From NCBI GenBank assembly GCA_038030265.1, contig CM075942.1:45350751-45414750 (forward strand): 64,000 nucleotides of DNA, given 5' to 3'. Origin of the DNA: Corythucha ciliata (lineage: Eukaryota; Arthropoda; Insecta; Hemiptera; Tingidae). Below the pieces are notes generated by a model. It did no database searches, was not told where the DNA came from, and saw only the letters and a program-made list of their open reading frames with translations. A program made the position numbers and the translations under genes. Below are positions 1 to 10,763 of the stretch, piece after piece (the stretch's first letter is position 1; each line of letters begins with the position of its first letter).

Positions 1-556
1 AACTCAATATGCAAGATGAATATGATGCTTCATCATACACGGTCGAATTAGTGCGATAAAAAGGCAGGAAACAATGTCAGATAACAAGTACATTATCACT
101 AAACAACCCATCCTCTTTCAAATTCAGGAAATAGGGGAAGGGAAGTTCAAAGCCGGTGACCAAGTTATAAGTTAATCGACGAGACCAGCTTCCAAAGGAA
201 TGTCCGACGAAGAAATGAATATATGGAAACATGACTGGTTTCAGAGGCCTGAGAAGGTTTTAATTTGTCAAGTTTATTTCCCTCTCCTTTTTTATTTATT
301 CCAATTAACGTGCTACATCATAAACGGGCTGAACCGATTTGTTTTTTACTTTATCTATTCGATTGGAAATGTGCTCTGACCAGTGAGCACTGATTCTGAC
401 ATTTAAAAATGTATAGTAGTGGGGGAATTTGAGGTTTGAAAATCGATAGAGTTGAGCGGCTTGCGGCTCGACAGGCTAATCGGTTATCGCCGAGGGGCTC
501 CACCAAGAAGCTGAAGGCCTAAATAACCGAACAGCACACTGTAAACTCACAGCGTT

Positions 557-689
557 TTCCATTCACATAAAATTCTGCTTTTACATAGATCAGATCATTT
601 CCACTCGTCCTCTCTGAATTGAAACATATGTTAATGGAGAAGACGGATGGAAATCAATTGCCCTGGAGGCGAATTTTGTGTAAATGGAA
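557..689. repeat. Foldback MITE, family F, full copy
   Basis: The left end ttccattcacataaaattc is matched by its inverted complement gaattttgtgtaaatggaa at the right end. The interior holds no open frame of interest. Partial relatives occur at 1270-1368 and about 36960-37066, sharing the stretch around catatgttaatggagaa. This is a non-autonomous, hairpin-forming element; its superfamily is not assigned because no clear target duplication was seen. Confidence 0.7.
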
Positions 690-891
690 TCAGTCAAATA
701 AATAATGGAACCGAACAAATACAACAACAATAACATTATTAGTTTTTAAGCCATACATGATTAATAATTTATTTTTAGGGGGTTTGGCTTTTTATTACTT
801 CTTCTACTTCTTCCATTGTAATGAATGCAAAAAGTAATAGCCGTAGGAGCCTAAGTAAGTACAACAGACTGTTTTAGTTGTATTTCCATAG

Positions 892-920
892 CTGAAGATG
901 GCGAACAGCCGAAACCGGTT
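892..920 (+). ncRNA. Hammerhead-ribozyme-like core, degenerate copy
   Basis: The order CTGAAGA, stem II GGC-(GAACA)-GCC, GAAA, CCGG, TT matches the hammerhead core CUGANGA / stem II / GAAA / stem III / NUH. Stem I is not supported here, because the bases before CTGAAGA do not pair with those after the predicted cleavage point, so this copy is probably inactive. It resembles the better copies at 36538-36576 and 56079-56121. Such motifs are known from Penelope-like retroelements. Confidence 0.4.
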
Positions 921-929
921 CGTTTTCAA

Positions 930-1012
930 CGTTCCACGTAGGCTCCTACAGCTACAACTTTATGCGTACATTCCCTACTAACCCTTGTAGTTTAAGGATC
1001 TTTCTAACACTA
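930..1012. repeat. Repeat family E tail following the ribozyme-like motif
   Basis: The segment cgtaggctcctacagctaca and its downstream text (tatgcgtacattccctacta, acccttgtagt) recur with few changes at 14417-14495. A short part recurs in inverse orientation at about 36486-36512, again next to a hammerhead-like motif. It may be the tail of a non-autonomous Penelope-like unit; that link is an inference from proximity. Confidence 0.5.
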
Positions 1013-1269
1013 TCTTTTATTGCTTCTTACAATTATACATATTGCTTCATACACAACTACACAAGTAGATTGTTCATGGACGAGTGGTTTGATAAAGATT
1101 TTTCAACGAGGAATTCAGAAAAGCACCTACAGGACCTCGATCCGATCATTCCTGAGCACACTATATGCATACCTAACTATAACAATGGGCCAAGGTCAAT
1201 ATAAAGCCTCATATAAACAAGCGCAGCTGTTGTTGGAGGAGGTTCACAACTATAAACATTTATGGCGTT

Positions 1270-1368
1270 TTCCATTTACCTAAAATTCTACTCTAGAGCA
1301 GCTCATTTCCACTCGTTCTCTCTGAATTAAAACATATGTTAATGGAAAGGACGGATGGAAATGAATCG
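1270..1368. repeat. Foldback MITE family F, truncated copy
   Basis: This copy matches the left and central parts of 557-689 (ttccatttacctaaaattc, then the cactcgttctctctgaatt region and catatgttaatgg). The right inverted repeat is missing; the sequence passes straight into the decayed tandem array. Confidence 0.6.
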
Positions 1369-1389
1369 ACAATAGCGGGAAAACGCTGT

Positions 1390-2320
1390 TAGACAAAACA
1401 CTAATAATCACGTCTAAAATTGCAAAACAAAATAACCGACATCCGTGGCTAAAAATGAGAAAAACTCTAAATTATCGTTTTCTTAATGACCGAATTTGAG
1501 AAAAAATCACTGATGGCGGTGTATGAAGACCCCCTCAACAGCTAACATTTACAAAAAACGCTAATGTGCTGCTCTTGGGGCTTGGGGCAAGTCTGCGGCT
1601 AAAATTGAGAATAAACGCTATTTCAAGGATGAAAGTGTAGCAAATTCACGGCTAAAAATGAGTAAACACGGTAATCAGCTGCTGAAATTGAGGAAAATCG
1701 GAAATTCTCGGCCCCAAAAGGGGCATGGTAATTTATGGCATAAATGAGAAAAAATACGCTAGTTTGATGCTGAAATCGAAAAGAAAGCTCTAACGCGCGG
1801 CAAAAATTGAAAAATACCGGTGATTCAAAGCTGAAATTGAGAAAAATCTCTACTGATTCACAATTTCCGGGCACAAATTTAGCTATAATCTGGAAAAAGC
1901 GCTAATTCGAGGCCAAAAGTGAAAAAAACTAATTCAAGGCTATAATTGAGAAAAATGTAAAATTACGGCTGAATGTGAGAAAACCCTCCAATTGAGAGAC
2001 AAATTGCTAATTCGCATCTAAATTTATTATAAAAAAAGTTAATTCGCGGCTAAAATTTAAAAACCCTATTTCAGGACGCAAATTGCTAATTCGCTGATAA
2101 ATTAAGTAAAACGGCTGTTTACGTCCTAAATTGAGAAAACCCGCTAATGTGCGGCTGAAATTTAAAATACACTAAAAATTCCATTCACAATCGAGAAAAG
2201 GCGCTAATTCATGGCTAAGAGTGAACATAATTGCTAATTCGTGGCTACAACTGCGAGAAAAACGAAAATTAGCTGCTAAAATTGAGTAAAACTCGTAATT
2301 TAACGCTACATGAAAGTTAT
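1390..2320. repeat. Decayed tandem array, unit about 28-30 bp
   Basis: About thirty diverged copies of a unit close to gctaattcgcggctaaaat plus tgagaaaaa follow one another. Spacing varies and there are many point changes. No coding potential is visible. Arrays with related wording (cgcgaaatt, aaaacc, ctaaa) recur at 6680-7150, 11030-11410, 13480-14085 and 22330-23240. Confidence 0.75.
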
Positions 2321-2586
2321 ATTCCTTCATTGATCAGATTTTAAAGGGCCTCATGATAGATATTTCTGCCCCGGGCCCAGATATTAGGCGTATAGGTCCG
2401 CCTCTGAGGCGATCATTGTAGGGTCCGCTACAGCTGCAATGCAAACGTAAATCATGCCTTATCTCCATCTTTAAGTGCACCTGCTTTTGCTGCAATGATC
2501 GTTTTTTTGTCTGTTGACCTGCAATCTGACATTTTTTTCGTCGAGGATTCCACACAAACCACCAGATTTGCTATTTTATCACTGCT

Positions 2587-2718
2587 GGGGGCCTAGTTAG
2601 AGTTGTAGGGAAAAAATCTCGCAAGCGGGATCCAAGGACGCTACATCAGAAATAATACTTACCACGTCACAGCAATCACCTCACGTGAGTTTTCCCCGAC
2701 AACTCCAACTACGACCCC
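2587..2718. repeat. MITE family A
   Basis: The ends are inverted repeats: ggggcctagttagagttgta on the left and caactccaactacgacccc on the right. A partial copy in inverse orientation of the interior lies at 10764-10872, where the same words gctacatcagaaataatac and tctcgcaagcg are found on the other strand. It is non-coding. Confidence 0.7.
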
Positions 2719-3216
2719 GAAGTAAACCCGAGACGGGCTCCATAAGCAGCCATACAGCCCAGACGTGATGTTATTACTCTGCCACTGGAAAAGCCACCTT
2801 GAAAACAACATCTATACATCATAGATGTCTATACATTTTACCCACCTGGTGGGTCTATACATTTTACCCACCGACAAGACCAACCTACCAACGAGAGTAA
2901 AAGTTTCCTTCTCTGAGACGGATTTTTTTCCTCTTTAGTACCCTCTCCCTTGGACTGCAACGAAATGAGTCTCAAAAGAGCCAACCTCACGCATTTTGAA
3001 GGAGCAAAACCGAAGTTGCACCGAAGAACTTGAAATTACAGTTTTATAGTAGTCAAGCCAGCAAAATTGCCTTCTGAATGACCTCAACAGAGCAATCCGG
3101 GTTTGACTGGAACCCGGGACGCATTGTATATTCGACCTCCCTTGAGCAGAACTCTGATGGATCCGCGCCTGCATCAGGCACATAAGAAACGTGGAAAGGG
3201 AAGTTTTCGTATTTAC
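2719..3216. other. Ddr intron, no feature recognised
   Basis: This stretch follows the splice donor of the last Ddr exon in the window (reading on the minus strand). I see a short direct duplication at 2827-2868 (ctatacattttacccacc twice) and nothing else. The next Ddr exon was not found between 1 and 3216. Confidence 0.5.
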
Positions 3217-3402
3217 CTTTTCCAAATCCAAATACGTCCGCAGTAAAGTCATCGTGACCCCAGTGTCCGTCGATAAGTTGCCCGAGTCCTCCAGACAGCC
3301 AGTTACCCTCTTCGATGCCGTCATACGACGAATCTCTCAAATCCACGCCTTCGCTACCCTTTCTCCGTTCACCCTGTGGCATCGAATAGCTGAGAAGGCC
3401 CT
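3217..3402 (-). CDS. Ddr: Discoidin domain receptor, exon encoding start of the discoidin-like (second) extracellular domain
   Basis: This is an internal exon of a Ddr-like receptor tyrosine kinase, a membrane collagen receptor. The peptide starts EGLLSYSMPQGERR and contains SSYDGIEEGNWLSGGLGQL followed by IDGHWGHDDFTADVFGFGK. That corresponds to the DDR segment that follows the discoidin domain (DGLVSYNAP... then YDG... EGLGQLTDG...DDFT). The acceptor is TTAATTCTAG before base 3402 and the donor is AAAAG|GTAAATA after base 3217. The exon is 186 nt and starts and ends in phase 1. It joins the exon at 3786-3933 in frame, completing the codon for E in PWQEGLLSYS. Downstream exons, including the transmembrane and kinase parts, must lie beyond base 1. 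There are no stops in frame. Identification rests on motif recognition, not on an alignment. Confidence 0.85.
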
Positions 3403-3785
3403 CTAGAATTAACAAAGGCGCAAAAAAAGGGAAGAACAAAATTTATTAAAGCCGACTATAACGTGAAAGTATCTACACTGTACATAATTAACTAGTTATA
3501 ATAAAGGGAAGGCGGGTCGGGAATGAAATGAATATCAGAGGGAAAACCAACCCCGCTCGTCTTCCCATCCGGCACTGCTAAATTCGTAATGAGCTTTCCG
3601 AGTTCAACAGAACAGGCGAAGGTTGATTACATTATTATTGGAAGAGGTTGTACACTGAAGGGGATTGCATTATTGGAGGCGTGTAAGAGCATGGTGTGAG
3701 AGAGAGAGAATGTGAGGGGGGGGTTAGCTGTAGGCAATTAAATTTATTACGTGTTTTCGTTTGTTTTATTTTTACTGAAACTGAC
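3403..3785 (-). other. Ddr: Short Ddr intron (383 bp)
   Basis: It runs from donor GTCAGT (3785 downwards) to acceptor TTCTAG (ending 3403) on the minus strand. It contains a poor (GA)n stretch near 3701. No TE was recognised. Confidence 0.75.
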
Positions 3786-3933
3786 CTTGCCACGGGCATC
3801 CAAGAACGTCAACTCTCATGCACACAGTTCGAATGTGCGAAGCGTGAGGCACGAACCGCACTTTTGTCGCAATGACAATCGGGTCCACTTTTTGTTCAAC
3901 GACCGTGTATGTATTGGAGTTCCCAGGCAGTTT
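3786..3933 (-). CDS. Ddr: Discoidin domain receptor, exon encoding C-terminal half of the discoidin (F5/8 C) domain
   Basis: The translation begins KLPGNSNTYTVVEQKVDPIV and continues through VRFVPHASHIRTVCMRVDVL to GCPWQ. In known DDRs the equivalent text is GNSNPYD..LEPPIVAR.VRF.P......VCMRVELYGCVW, so the fit is close, including the two conserved cysteines. The acceptor is TGTTCACAG before base 3933 and the donor is GGCAAG|GTCAGT after base 3786. The length is 148 nt, starting in phase 0 and ending in phase 1. It joins exon 32733-32964 (which ends SGNQ, phase 0) upstream across 28.8 kb, and 3217-3402 downstream. No stops or frameshifts interrupt it. Confidence 0.88.
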
Positions 3934-3999
3934 CTGTGAACATTTTTCAAGAATGTGATTGAGAAAAAGTTGAGAAAACAACAACTTTCAGGGGATATG

Positions 4000-5684
4000 A
4001 TATTTTTGGATTAGCAGCAGCGTGGGGTGCGAGCTGTATTAGCTCCGGCTCTCGATTGGCTCACATTGTAGGTTTCGAGAGAGAACTTAAGCATTACTTT
4101 CTCATCTCCTTTCCCATTAACACAGCGACCCCCCCCCCCAACTCCTTTTTGCTCATCTTAAATACAACTAAGACTTCGGGAAACCGCAAAACTAGTTTCC
4201 GAAGTGTTATTAACTCCCGAGGCTCCTTTCCACCTGAGCCTTTACTCCCTTAACAGTGTATTAATGTGTTCAAGAGTTGAATGGCTAATAAAGTTCATGC
4301 ACGAATTGAGGTTTCGGAGTTGAAAATTTTATGACATCTTAAAAACATCCCACGAGACGATTATTAGAAGGTAAAATCGCTGTTTAATATTTTCCTTTCC
4401 CCGAAGTTGGTGGAGAGGGAGCACCGTGTTTTAATGCGTTTCAAGCTTAAAGGTGGTTTAAGGGAGGAAGCCTATCAGAGAAAATTATCTTCAGAAGAAA
4501 ATTTCCGAGCGACATGACTAAGATTAACACTACCCCCCCCCCCCAACTCATTCCAGCACCTCATTCCTTTTAAGAGGCAACCAATAACTTAAGATAATAA
4601 GAAGTGACACGGAAGAAGCTTGTGGGCTTAACGGTTTTTACAGAGATGAATTTCTGACAAGAAAAGTGTCTTCTTGCTACCCCTTTCCCTTCCCGTCTAT
4701 AGTTGTTCAGGCCACCGACTGGGGGAAAAAGTTTGTTTTTTTCTCGCTTTTTTAAAAAATTAACATCGAGGGAAAGGAGGAAAGAGGCTGAAAAGTTTAA
4801 CTAGCTCAAGCATAACGACCAAAAATGATGAATACAAAAACAAAAGAAAAAGAAGAGTGGAAGGTTTTCGAACGGGGGCGAGTGTTACTTGGTAGTGACA
4901 GACGTTGACGAGGGTTGTTATAAGAGAGGCGAAAAAGGGATGAAGAGAAGGGCATCAGGCATGCACCTCGCTCCCTTCACCATACGCCACCACCACCACT
5001 ATCACCAACAACAACAACCCAGGGCCCTCCGTTGCAAATTCTTCAGACCGCAGCTTGAAAAAAGTAGTCAAGAACACTTTGATGTTTCATTTTGTAGAAC
5101 ATGTTGAAAAAACACCTTAATATAACGTTAATGCATAAGTTTCAAAGCCAAATTTTTTACAAGTGTCGTTACGAGTTTTTAATGGAAAATTCGAGTTTAT
5201 TGGTAAAAAGGCCCAAGAGAATTGAAGTTGTCTTGTCCCTTCGATAAGGGATTTGCCCATTCATTTTCTGATTGGTCAAACAGGGAATCTAAAATTTAGT
5301 TATAGGGTACCCGGCAGAGTTGCCCTAAGATGCTTCGTGAAAGGAATCACAGGGGCGATCCATAAAGACCAAAACCACTGGAGCCCCAAAGCCCATTGCA
5401 GCAGATCACCGGCCAAATTGAGGTTGAGGGCATGGGCGAAGCCAACGGGAGGGCAGGAGTGAGCAGTTTCCCTCCCCTAGACTCAAAATCGAAGCCGCAT
5501 AGTGGGGCAGCAGTCCTCCCCTAAGTACCATCGAAAAGTAAAAATCCTAACGCAGTGTCATGTCACCACATTTGCTCAACTATTGTCGCGGGTCATGCTC
5601 ACTGAAAGGCCAATTTGTAAGATTTCACGCTCTAAAAACCCCTTTTTTGCGGGGTTTTCTCGCAAAACGAAACATTTTCGAATA
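4000..5684. other. Intronic sequence, nothing recognised
   Basis: There are homopolymer and low-complexity tracts (c-runs near 4130 and 4535, cac/caa triplets near 4986-5020) but no conserved coding segment and no clear repeat ends. Confidence 0.4.
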
Positions 5685-5760
5685 GAAGGGGCTCGTTCAC
5701 ACATATCCGGCACGTGTCACGTCCCTGAAACGTGCCGGATAAGTGTGAACAAGCCCCTTC
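5685..5760. repeat. 76-bp foldback element
   Basis: The left arm gaaggggctcgttcacac plus atatccggcacgt is mirrored by acgtgccggataagtgtgaa plus caagccccttc, with a loop of about 14 bases. The termini resemble those of the longer element at 38449-38607 (ggctcgtttcacatatccg), suggesting a shared family. Confidence 0.7.
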
Positions 5761-6056
5761 AATTCCCCTAGAACATTGATTCTCAACCAGGGGGGCACAA
5801 GCGATTTCCACGGGGGGGGGGGGGGAGGCGTGAACTTGTCCCCATGCCCTTAAGGATGAGACCAACCATACAAATATCGGAAACTTCAGGAACGTCACGA
5901 TTTGTTTCTTTACGCTGCCCCTGAATCCCTCAGCCCATACTCAATTCAGAAATACTGTCGGCCGGCCTGTCGAGATGGGGGGGGGGCACTGGGTCATTTA
6001 TCCCCCGACCCGGATTTCAAAAATCAAAAAGAGAAAGCTTCACTGGGAGCTCAACT

Positions 6057-6340
6057 GTGGTTGGAGATTTGCAGTGGTTGGGTTTTCTTTGTGTTTGGAG
6101 CTTTTACTGTGGTTTGGAGCTTAGCTGTGGTTAGACCTTTGCGTTGGTTGGACCTTTGCTGTGGTTGGACCTTTGCTGTTGTTGGCCCTTTGCTGTGGCT
6201 GGAACTTTGCTGCGGTTGGCCCTTTGAAGTGATTGGACCTTTGCTGTTTTTGGTGCTTTGCAGTGGTTGAACGTTTGTAGTGGTTAGACCTTTGCTGTGG
6301 TAGGACCTTGGCTGTGGCTGGGCAGGGACGAGCATCTTTT
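6057..6340. repeat. Minisatellite, about 17-bp unit (ctgtggttggacctttg)
   Basis: About fifteen imperfect copies of a unit near ctgtggttggacctttg are present. The reading frames through it are repetitive (VVGPLLWLEL-like) and not gene-like. The reverse complement of the same theme (gctctaaccacaaaa) makes up 52110-52290, and a weaker version lies at 34040-34160. Confidence 0.75.
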
Positions 6341-6679
6341 GTTTGTCATCCATTTTTTGTCGAACACGATTGGCGGATTCTTGGATGACACATATGATTT
6401 GATAGACTGGCGAGGTCGGGATTTCCATAACAACGTTGCCATTTTAAAACCGTGTCCGTCCCCGATAGGAGGAATATTCGTAAAACTGGCTTTTCACGAC
6501 TGATAATAATGATGGACAAATGATAATCTGTGAGGTTCTTATAATTTACACAAAAGAAGTACGCATTTAGTTTTTAATTTTGATTTTCCCAATGAGTGAA
6601 TGGGAGTTGATGAATGGGGGGGCTTTTCATTCAAGGAAGTCTGTACGGCTTTCAAGAAATAGGACTTGGCAACCCTAGG

Positions 6680-7150
6680 CTCATTTCACCCACTAACAAA
6701 CAATTTGGCGAATTTTTCACGCTAAAAGACCATTTTCCCACGTCTAACCACCAAAACCACACCACGAGGTTTTAGTAAAAACAAAATTCTCGGATTTCGC
6801 TCTTCAAAAAGACAATTTTGCGGATTTTTCTAACCAAAAAAATATTTTTGCGTGTCTAGCTTACTAAAAATACTTTTTATAGGATTTTTCTCAATAAGGC
6901 AAACCATTTTCCGGTTCACAAATAACCCATTTTTGCGGGTCCCCACCGCTCAAAAACCCATTTTCGTGGGTCTAGGTATTATGGATAAAAAATGAATTTC
7001 CCGGATTTTTGCTGCTGAGAACTCAATTTTTCAGGGTTGCCCTATTTAAAAATCATTTACACGGATTTTGCACACTGAAAAAAACATGTTTGCAGGTCTG
7101 GGAATAAGCTATAATTTCTCGGATTTCACTCACTATGAAAACCAATTTCG
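6680..7150. repeat. Decayed tandem array, unit about 30 bp
   Basis: Diverged units resemble ccattttcgcggatttttct followed by cactaaaaa. This is essentially the reverse complement of the theme in the arrays at 11030-11410 and 22330-23240. It is non-coding and directly precedes the 3' side of the LINE. Confidence 0.65.
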
Positions 7151-7615
7151 CGTATTTATCTCGCCTACAGACATGTGTCTTCTTCTCGGGCCTGACCGAA
7201 ACTCCTTGGAGTTTATTGTCTAGCCGTACTGTTTGTACGATCGGGAAGTGGCCCGACACGTGCAATGTCTGTTAGCCCGTACTTAAACTCCCCGTCAGCC
7301 GCACCCACCGGCCAAATGGGCACGTCCCGGTCGAGACCGAGTGGCGGTGGGGAGCCATGCAGGTGCAAGTGCCATGAAGTACGGGGTGCATCCGCTTGGC
7401 TGCAGGGATTTACCAGCACCATCAACCCGGTCGGATATTGAAGGACCAGCCGGAAAGTTGACAGTGAACTGGAGCAATCAGGTGTGCGGCAGGATTGGGG
7501 AGGATGTGCTGGGGAGGTCAGAAGGATATGGATATCAGTGGGGTCAGAGGGGATCAGAGATTGCTCGTGGTTTACCCACAACATCAATCCAACTCGGCAT
7601 AGGTAGAAGACCGAA
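7150..7615 (-). other. Probable 3' UTR of the LINE
   Basis: This GC-richer segment lies directly after the LINE stop codon and before the AT-rich decayed array. Long open frames run through it on both strands but show no family resemblance. The 3' boundary is not defined: no poly-A tail or target duplication was found. Confidence 0.4.
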
Positions 7616-10198
7616 TCAGGAAGTTGATGCAAGCGGGATATTAGTGTGGGCCATGGTTGCCCCGAGACCTCTTCGATGGTACCATCCCCTAGCAAATCCG
7701 TTCAACCGCTGAACAGCTGCTCGAGAGGTTATTAAATGGTGTGGTAATCGAGGTTGATTCCAGATGACGCGGAGATCTGTGTAACTTGGGCAGCTCCAGA
7801 GTACATGGGCTGCGGTCTCCTCTCGGTGGCCACATGGGCAATCCGGCGAGTCTCATCATTGTTTGCCGTTAAGGGGGGGTTTCAGGCGGGTTTCCTCGAC
7901 CCCTTCCCAGTCACCTCTCGCCCTAACTTCGCACATAACTTTTGGCTCCATTTCTGCACCAATATTCGATTTCAAAGTCTTATTTTAATCTTCAGGAAGT
8001 TCTACAGTGACGTTAGATATTGCTTTTTCAATTTTTTCCCCTAAAATAACCCCAAAAACTTTGGAATTCAAATGTGTTTTAAGGTAATTTCAGGGATGAA
8101 ATTTGGAAAAGCAAGATCTAACGTCACAGTAGAACTTCATGAAGATTAAAATAAGAGTTTTAAAATCGAATATTGGTGCAGAAATGGAGCCAAAATTTAT
8201 GTGCGAAGTTATGGAGGGGGGCGACTGGGAAGGGGTCGAGGAAACCCGCCTGAAACCCCACCTTAAAGCTACCGTGTCCAGTGAGGAGCTGGATCGCAGG
8301 GTGGGATAGTAGGCGTAGGTGAGGCATACGCATGCGCTGCTAGATCGAGGGAATAATGCTATGTAGATGACGCCCGGTGTTGTTTTGGTCCCACCGTTGT
8401 TGCCACTTTGCAATCAAGGCATGCCTTACAGCCCAACGGTACGAGGTAAAATCCTCCTCATCAGGAACTGCCATAATCCAGTCTAGCCGTGAAAGATCCG
8501 AATTCAGGCGTTTAAGTTGGATTGCAAGGCTCTCATCAAGAACAAGGTCTATTGGGGGGGACGCCAGCCAGAACATGGCACGTTGGGTGTGCTGTGGTAG
8601 CGTATGCTTTAAGCATCTGCAGTAGTATCAGACGCTGAATCGTGAGAATTTTGTTTCTAGCACGCTGACTAGCACGGGGCCACCATGCAATACACCCATA
8701 AAGGATGCGTGGAACCAGTACCTGCTGATAATATACGAGTCTTGAGGATAGAGATGCCCCCCATCCTGGGACGGAAAGTCCACGAAAGAAACGACGAAGC
8801 GGTAGAACTAGTTCCCGTAACAGTTGGAGATGTGGCAACGGTGTGAAACGGCGGTTTAGGATTACGCCAAGGTAAACTGGTTTTTCGGTCAGGGGGGGAG
8901 TTCTCCCGTCTCGAAGTAATATGGGTTGGTGCGTATTCGGCCCCGAGCGACGAATGTTTGTGTTTTGGAGAAGCAGGCGCGTTGAATCACACCATTCTTC
9001 TACGCACTTCAAGGCTTCAAAGACACGGCCACAGAGGTGATCATTATAGGTGGCTCTAATGATGATGGCCAAGTCATCAACATACGCGATTGTTTGGAAA
9101 TTAAGATTCGTGAGTCGTCGCAGTAGTTCACTGAAAGTTAAAGCCCAAAAGGCGCAGACGAGGTCCGCTCCTTGGAGGCATCCTGCGGTGATAGGGTAGG
9201 TTACGCCATTGCAGTATGCAGTTCTGTCAGTGAAGTAGCTAAAAGGAGGCGATACAAGTTGGATGGGATTCTCGTCTCGCGCAGGGCAGTTAGGATAGCC
9301 GGCTGCCATAGCTCGTTAAATGCTCCTGAGATGTCCAAGAAGAGAACCACAGCAGTATCTCGCGAAGGCGTCGCTAGTTCCTCCCTCAGCCGGTTTAGGG
9401 CATGAGCTGTCGAGCACCCGGGCATGCCACCATACTGTGATGGGTGCGCCCTAGCTTCGAGGAATGGCTGCAATGCAGTTAGAATAAGCTTCTCGAAAAC
9501 TTTAGCCTCAGTTGACATTGTGCTTATAGGACGGTACGAGCCTGGCAGTGACCTGTCGCGATGGGGACCCTTTAAAAGGATGCGTAATCGGCAGCTCTTC
9601 CACGCGACAGGGAAGTATCCTAGATGCAAACCTTGGTTAAATATGTTCGTTAGCACATCAGCATAATGTCTGCTGAGGGTAGCGTTACGGACGTGCTCCC
9701 CGTGAATACCAGAAGGGCCCGGGGCCTTGGACGTGGCTGATCCTTGCATTGCAGTAGCTACTTTTCGTGCATTGTGGGTGTAAGGGTGTGTCAAGGGGAG
9801 CAAGCACTGACTGGCGTACTTCATCGTCACACGGTAAGTCTAAGGACGTTTCGTCAGTTAGGAATAGCTGCTGAAGGAGGTAGCGAGTGTTGGAAGCAGC
9901 TGAGGCTGTGTCAGCGTTGGCATCACATTCAATGTATGTAGCGATAACTTCTGTGTTCGCCTCCCGCTTCCAGATTTGGTAGGGGAGCCCCCATGGGTCA
10001 TTGGACAGGACATCAGTGATAAGGCGCCACCAGCCCTGTCGTTTGGCCCGTCCCAGTTCTCTCCTGTACAGGTTCCGTTTGGCAATGTAGGTGTCCAGTG
10101 CTGCGCAAGCGCAGCTCAGCTCAGATGTCCACGTTGAACCATGTCTGTATGTGGTGTTGCGATGCTCGCTGCTTCCCTGATGATTGTTAGCGCGAGGG
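7616..10198 (-). pseudogene. R1/Jockey-group LINE, reverse transcriptase ORF (5'-truncated, broken)
   Basis: The minus strand encodes, in order: a linker region (AKRNLYRRELGRAKRQGWW, PWGLPYQIWKRE); reverse transcriptase motifs SYRPISTMSTEAKVFEKLI, QYGGMPGCSTAHALN, FLDISGAFNELW and the catalytic AYVDDLAII; a thumb region with GCIAWWPRASQRARNKI; a KWQQRWDQNNTGRHLHSIIP segment; LLTGHGSF; and a C-terminal zinc knuckle DCPCGHREETAAHVLWSC. The stop is TGA at 7616-7618. The RT-to-C-terminus order is that of R1-type non-LTR retrotransposons, which use target-primed reverse transcription. The endonuclease domain is absent. It is broken by a frameshift near 9230-9250, two tandem stops just before the zinc knuckle, a frameshift near 8340-8540 and a 390-bp MITE at 7873-8262. 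The 3' UTR probably extends to about 7150. Confidence 0.85.
7873..8262. mobile_element. 390-bp MITE with TTAA target duplication, inside the LINE
   Basis: The ends are inverted repeats (right end read inverted: ggtggggtttcaggcgggtt; left end: gggggggtttcaggcgggtt) and continue inward for more than 150 bases with diverged complementarity. TTAA is present on both sides (7869-7872 and 8263-8266). Removing the element and one TTAA restores the LINE reading frame from GHGSF into NGKQ. A TTAA duplication is the signature of piggyBac-type transposition. Confidence 0.85.
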
Positions 10199-10201
10199 TA
10201 A

Positions 10202-10682
10202 AGGTGCCTTTACACTGCGCGAAACAGTTTCGTGAGTCAAGTCTCGCGTAATGTAGACGGATGTTTCACCCCGAAACACGTTGCGCGAGGCAGTCTCGAG
10301 GCAAGCCAACCGTTGTCGGTTTTTGAGCGCTCATCAAAGTGTTTCACCCTTCACCCCCCCCCCATCACCCCCGTGTGGACGCCCCTTTGTCTCGCGGTGA
10401 ACAATCAACGGTATATTTACCTCTCAGAAATACTTCTCTGCTCCAAAACCGACGGCGACGTCTTTTTTTTCTTTTTTCTTCTTTAATGCCATTAACAACA
10501 ATGAAAAGGCCTGGGCCGTCCCCTGCTCAGAAAAAAACTATTCCTCTTGGCATGGTTGCCTCGCCCAATCTGGTGGCTCACCTTGCCTCGCTTTACTCGC
10601 CTTAACTCTTTCGCTTAGTGTAAACACCCCACGTTGCGCGAGGCTTACTCGCGAAACTGTTTCGCGCAGTGTAAAGGCACCT
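10202..10682. mobile_element. 481-bp MITE with TAA target duplication
   Basis: The termini aggtgcctttacactgcgcg and cgcgcagtgtaaaggcacct are perfect inverted repeats. The inverted homology extends inwards (gaaacagtttcg). TAA flanks both sides (10199-10201 and 10683-10685). A 3-bp TAA/TTA duplication is characteristic of PIF/Harbinger. It abuts the 5' end of the LINE. The interior has no convincing coding segment. Confidence 0.8.
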
Positions 10683-10763
10683 TAAGGGTAAGTCGCGGGG
10701 GGGGGGGTCGTGATTTTTCAACGTCCAACGACTAAACCCCTAAAATTCTCAGACATGTGTTCT

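Noticed and set aside
5902..6428. Open frames with repeats such as VVGPLLWLEL on both strands
   Set aside because: They are translations of the 17-bp minisatellite and show no other protein character.
7213..7712. 160- and 123-residue overlapping open frames
   Set aside because: They overlap the GC-rich 3' part and C-terminal end of the LINE; the real LINE frame ends at 7616 and differs from both.
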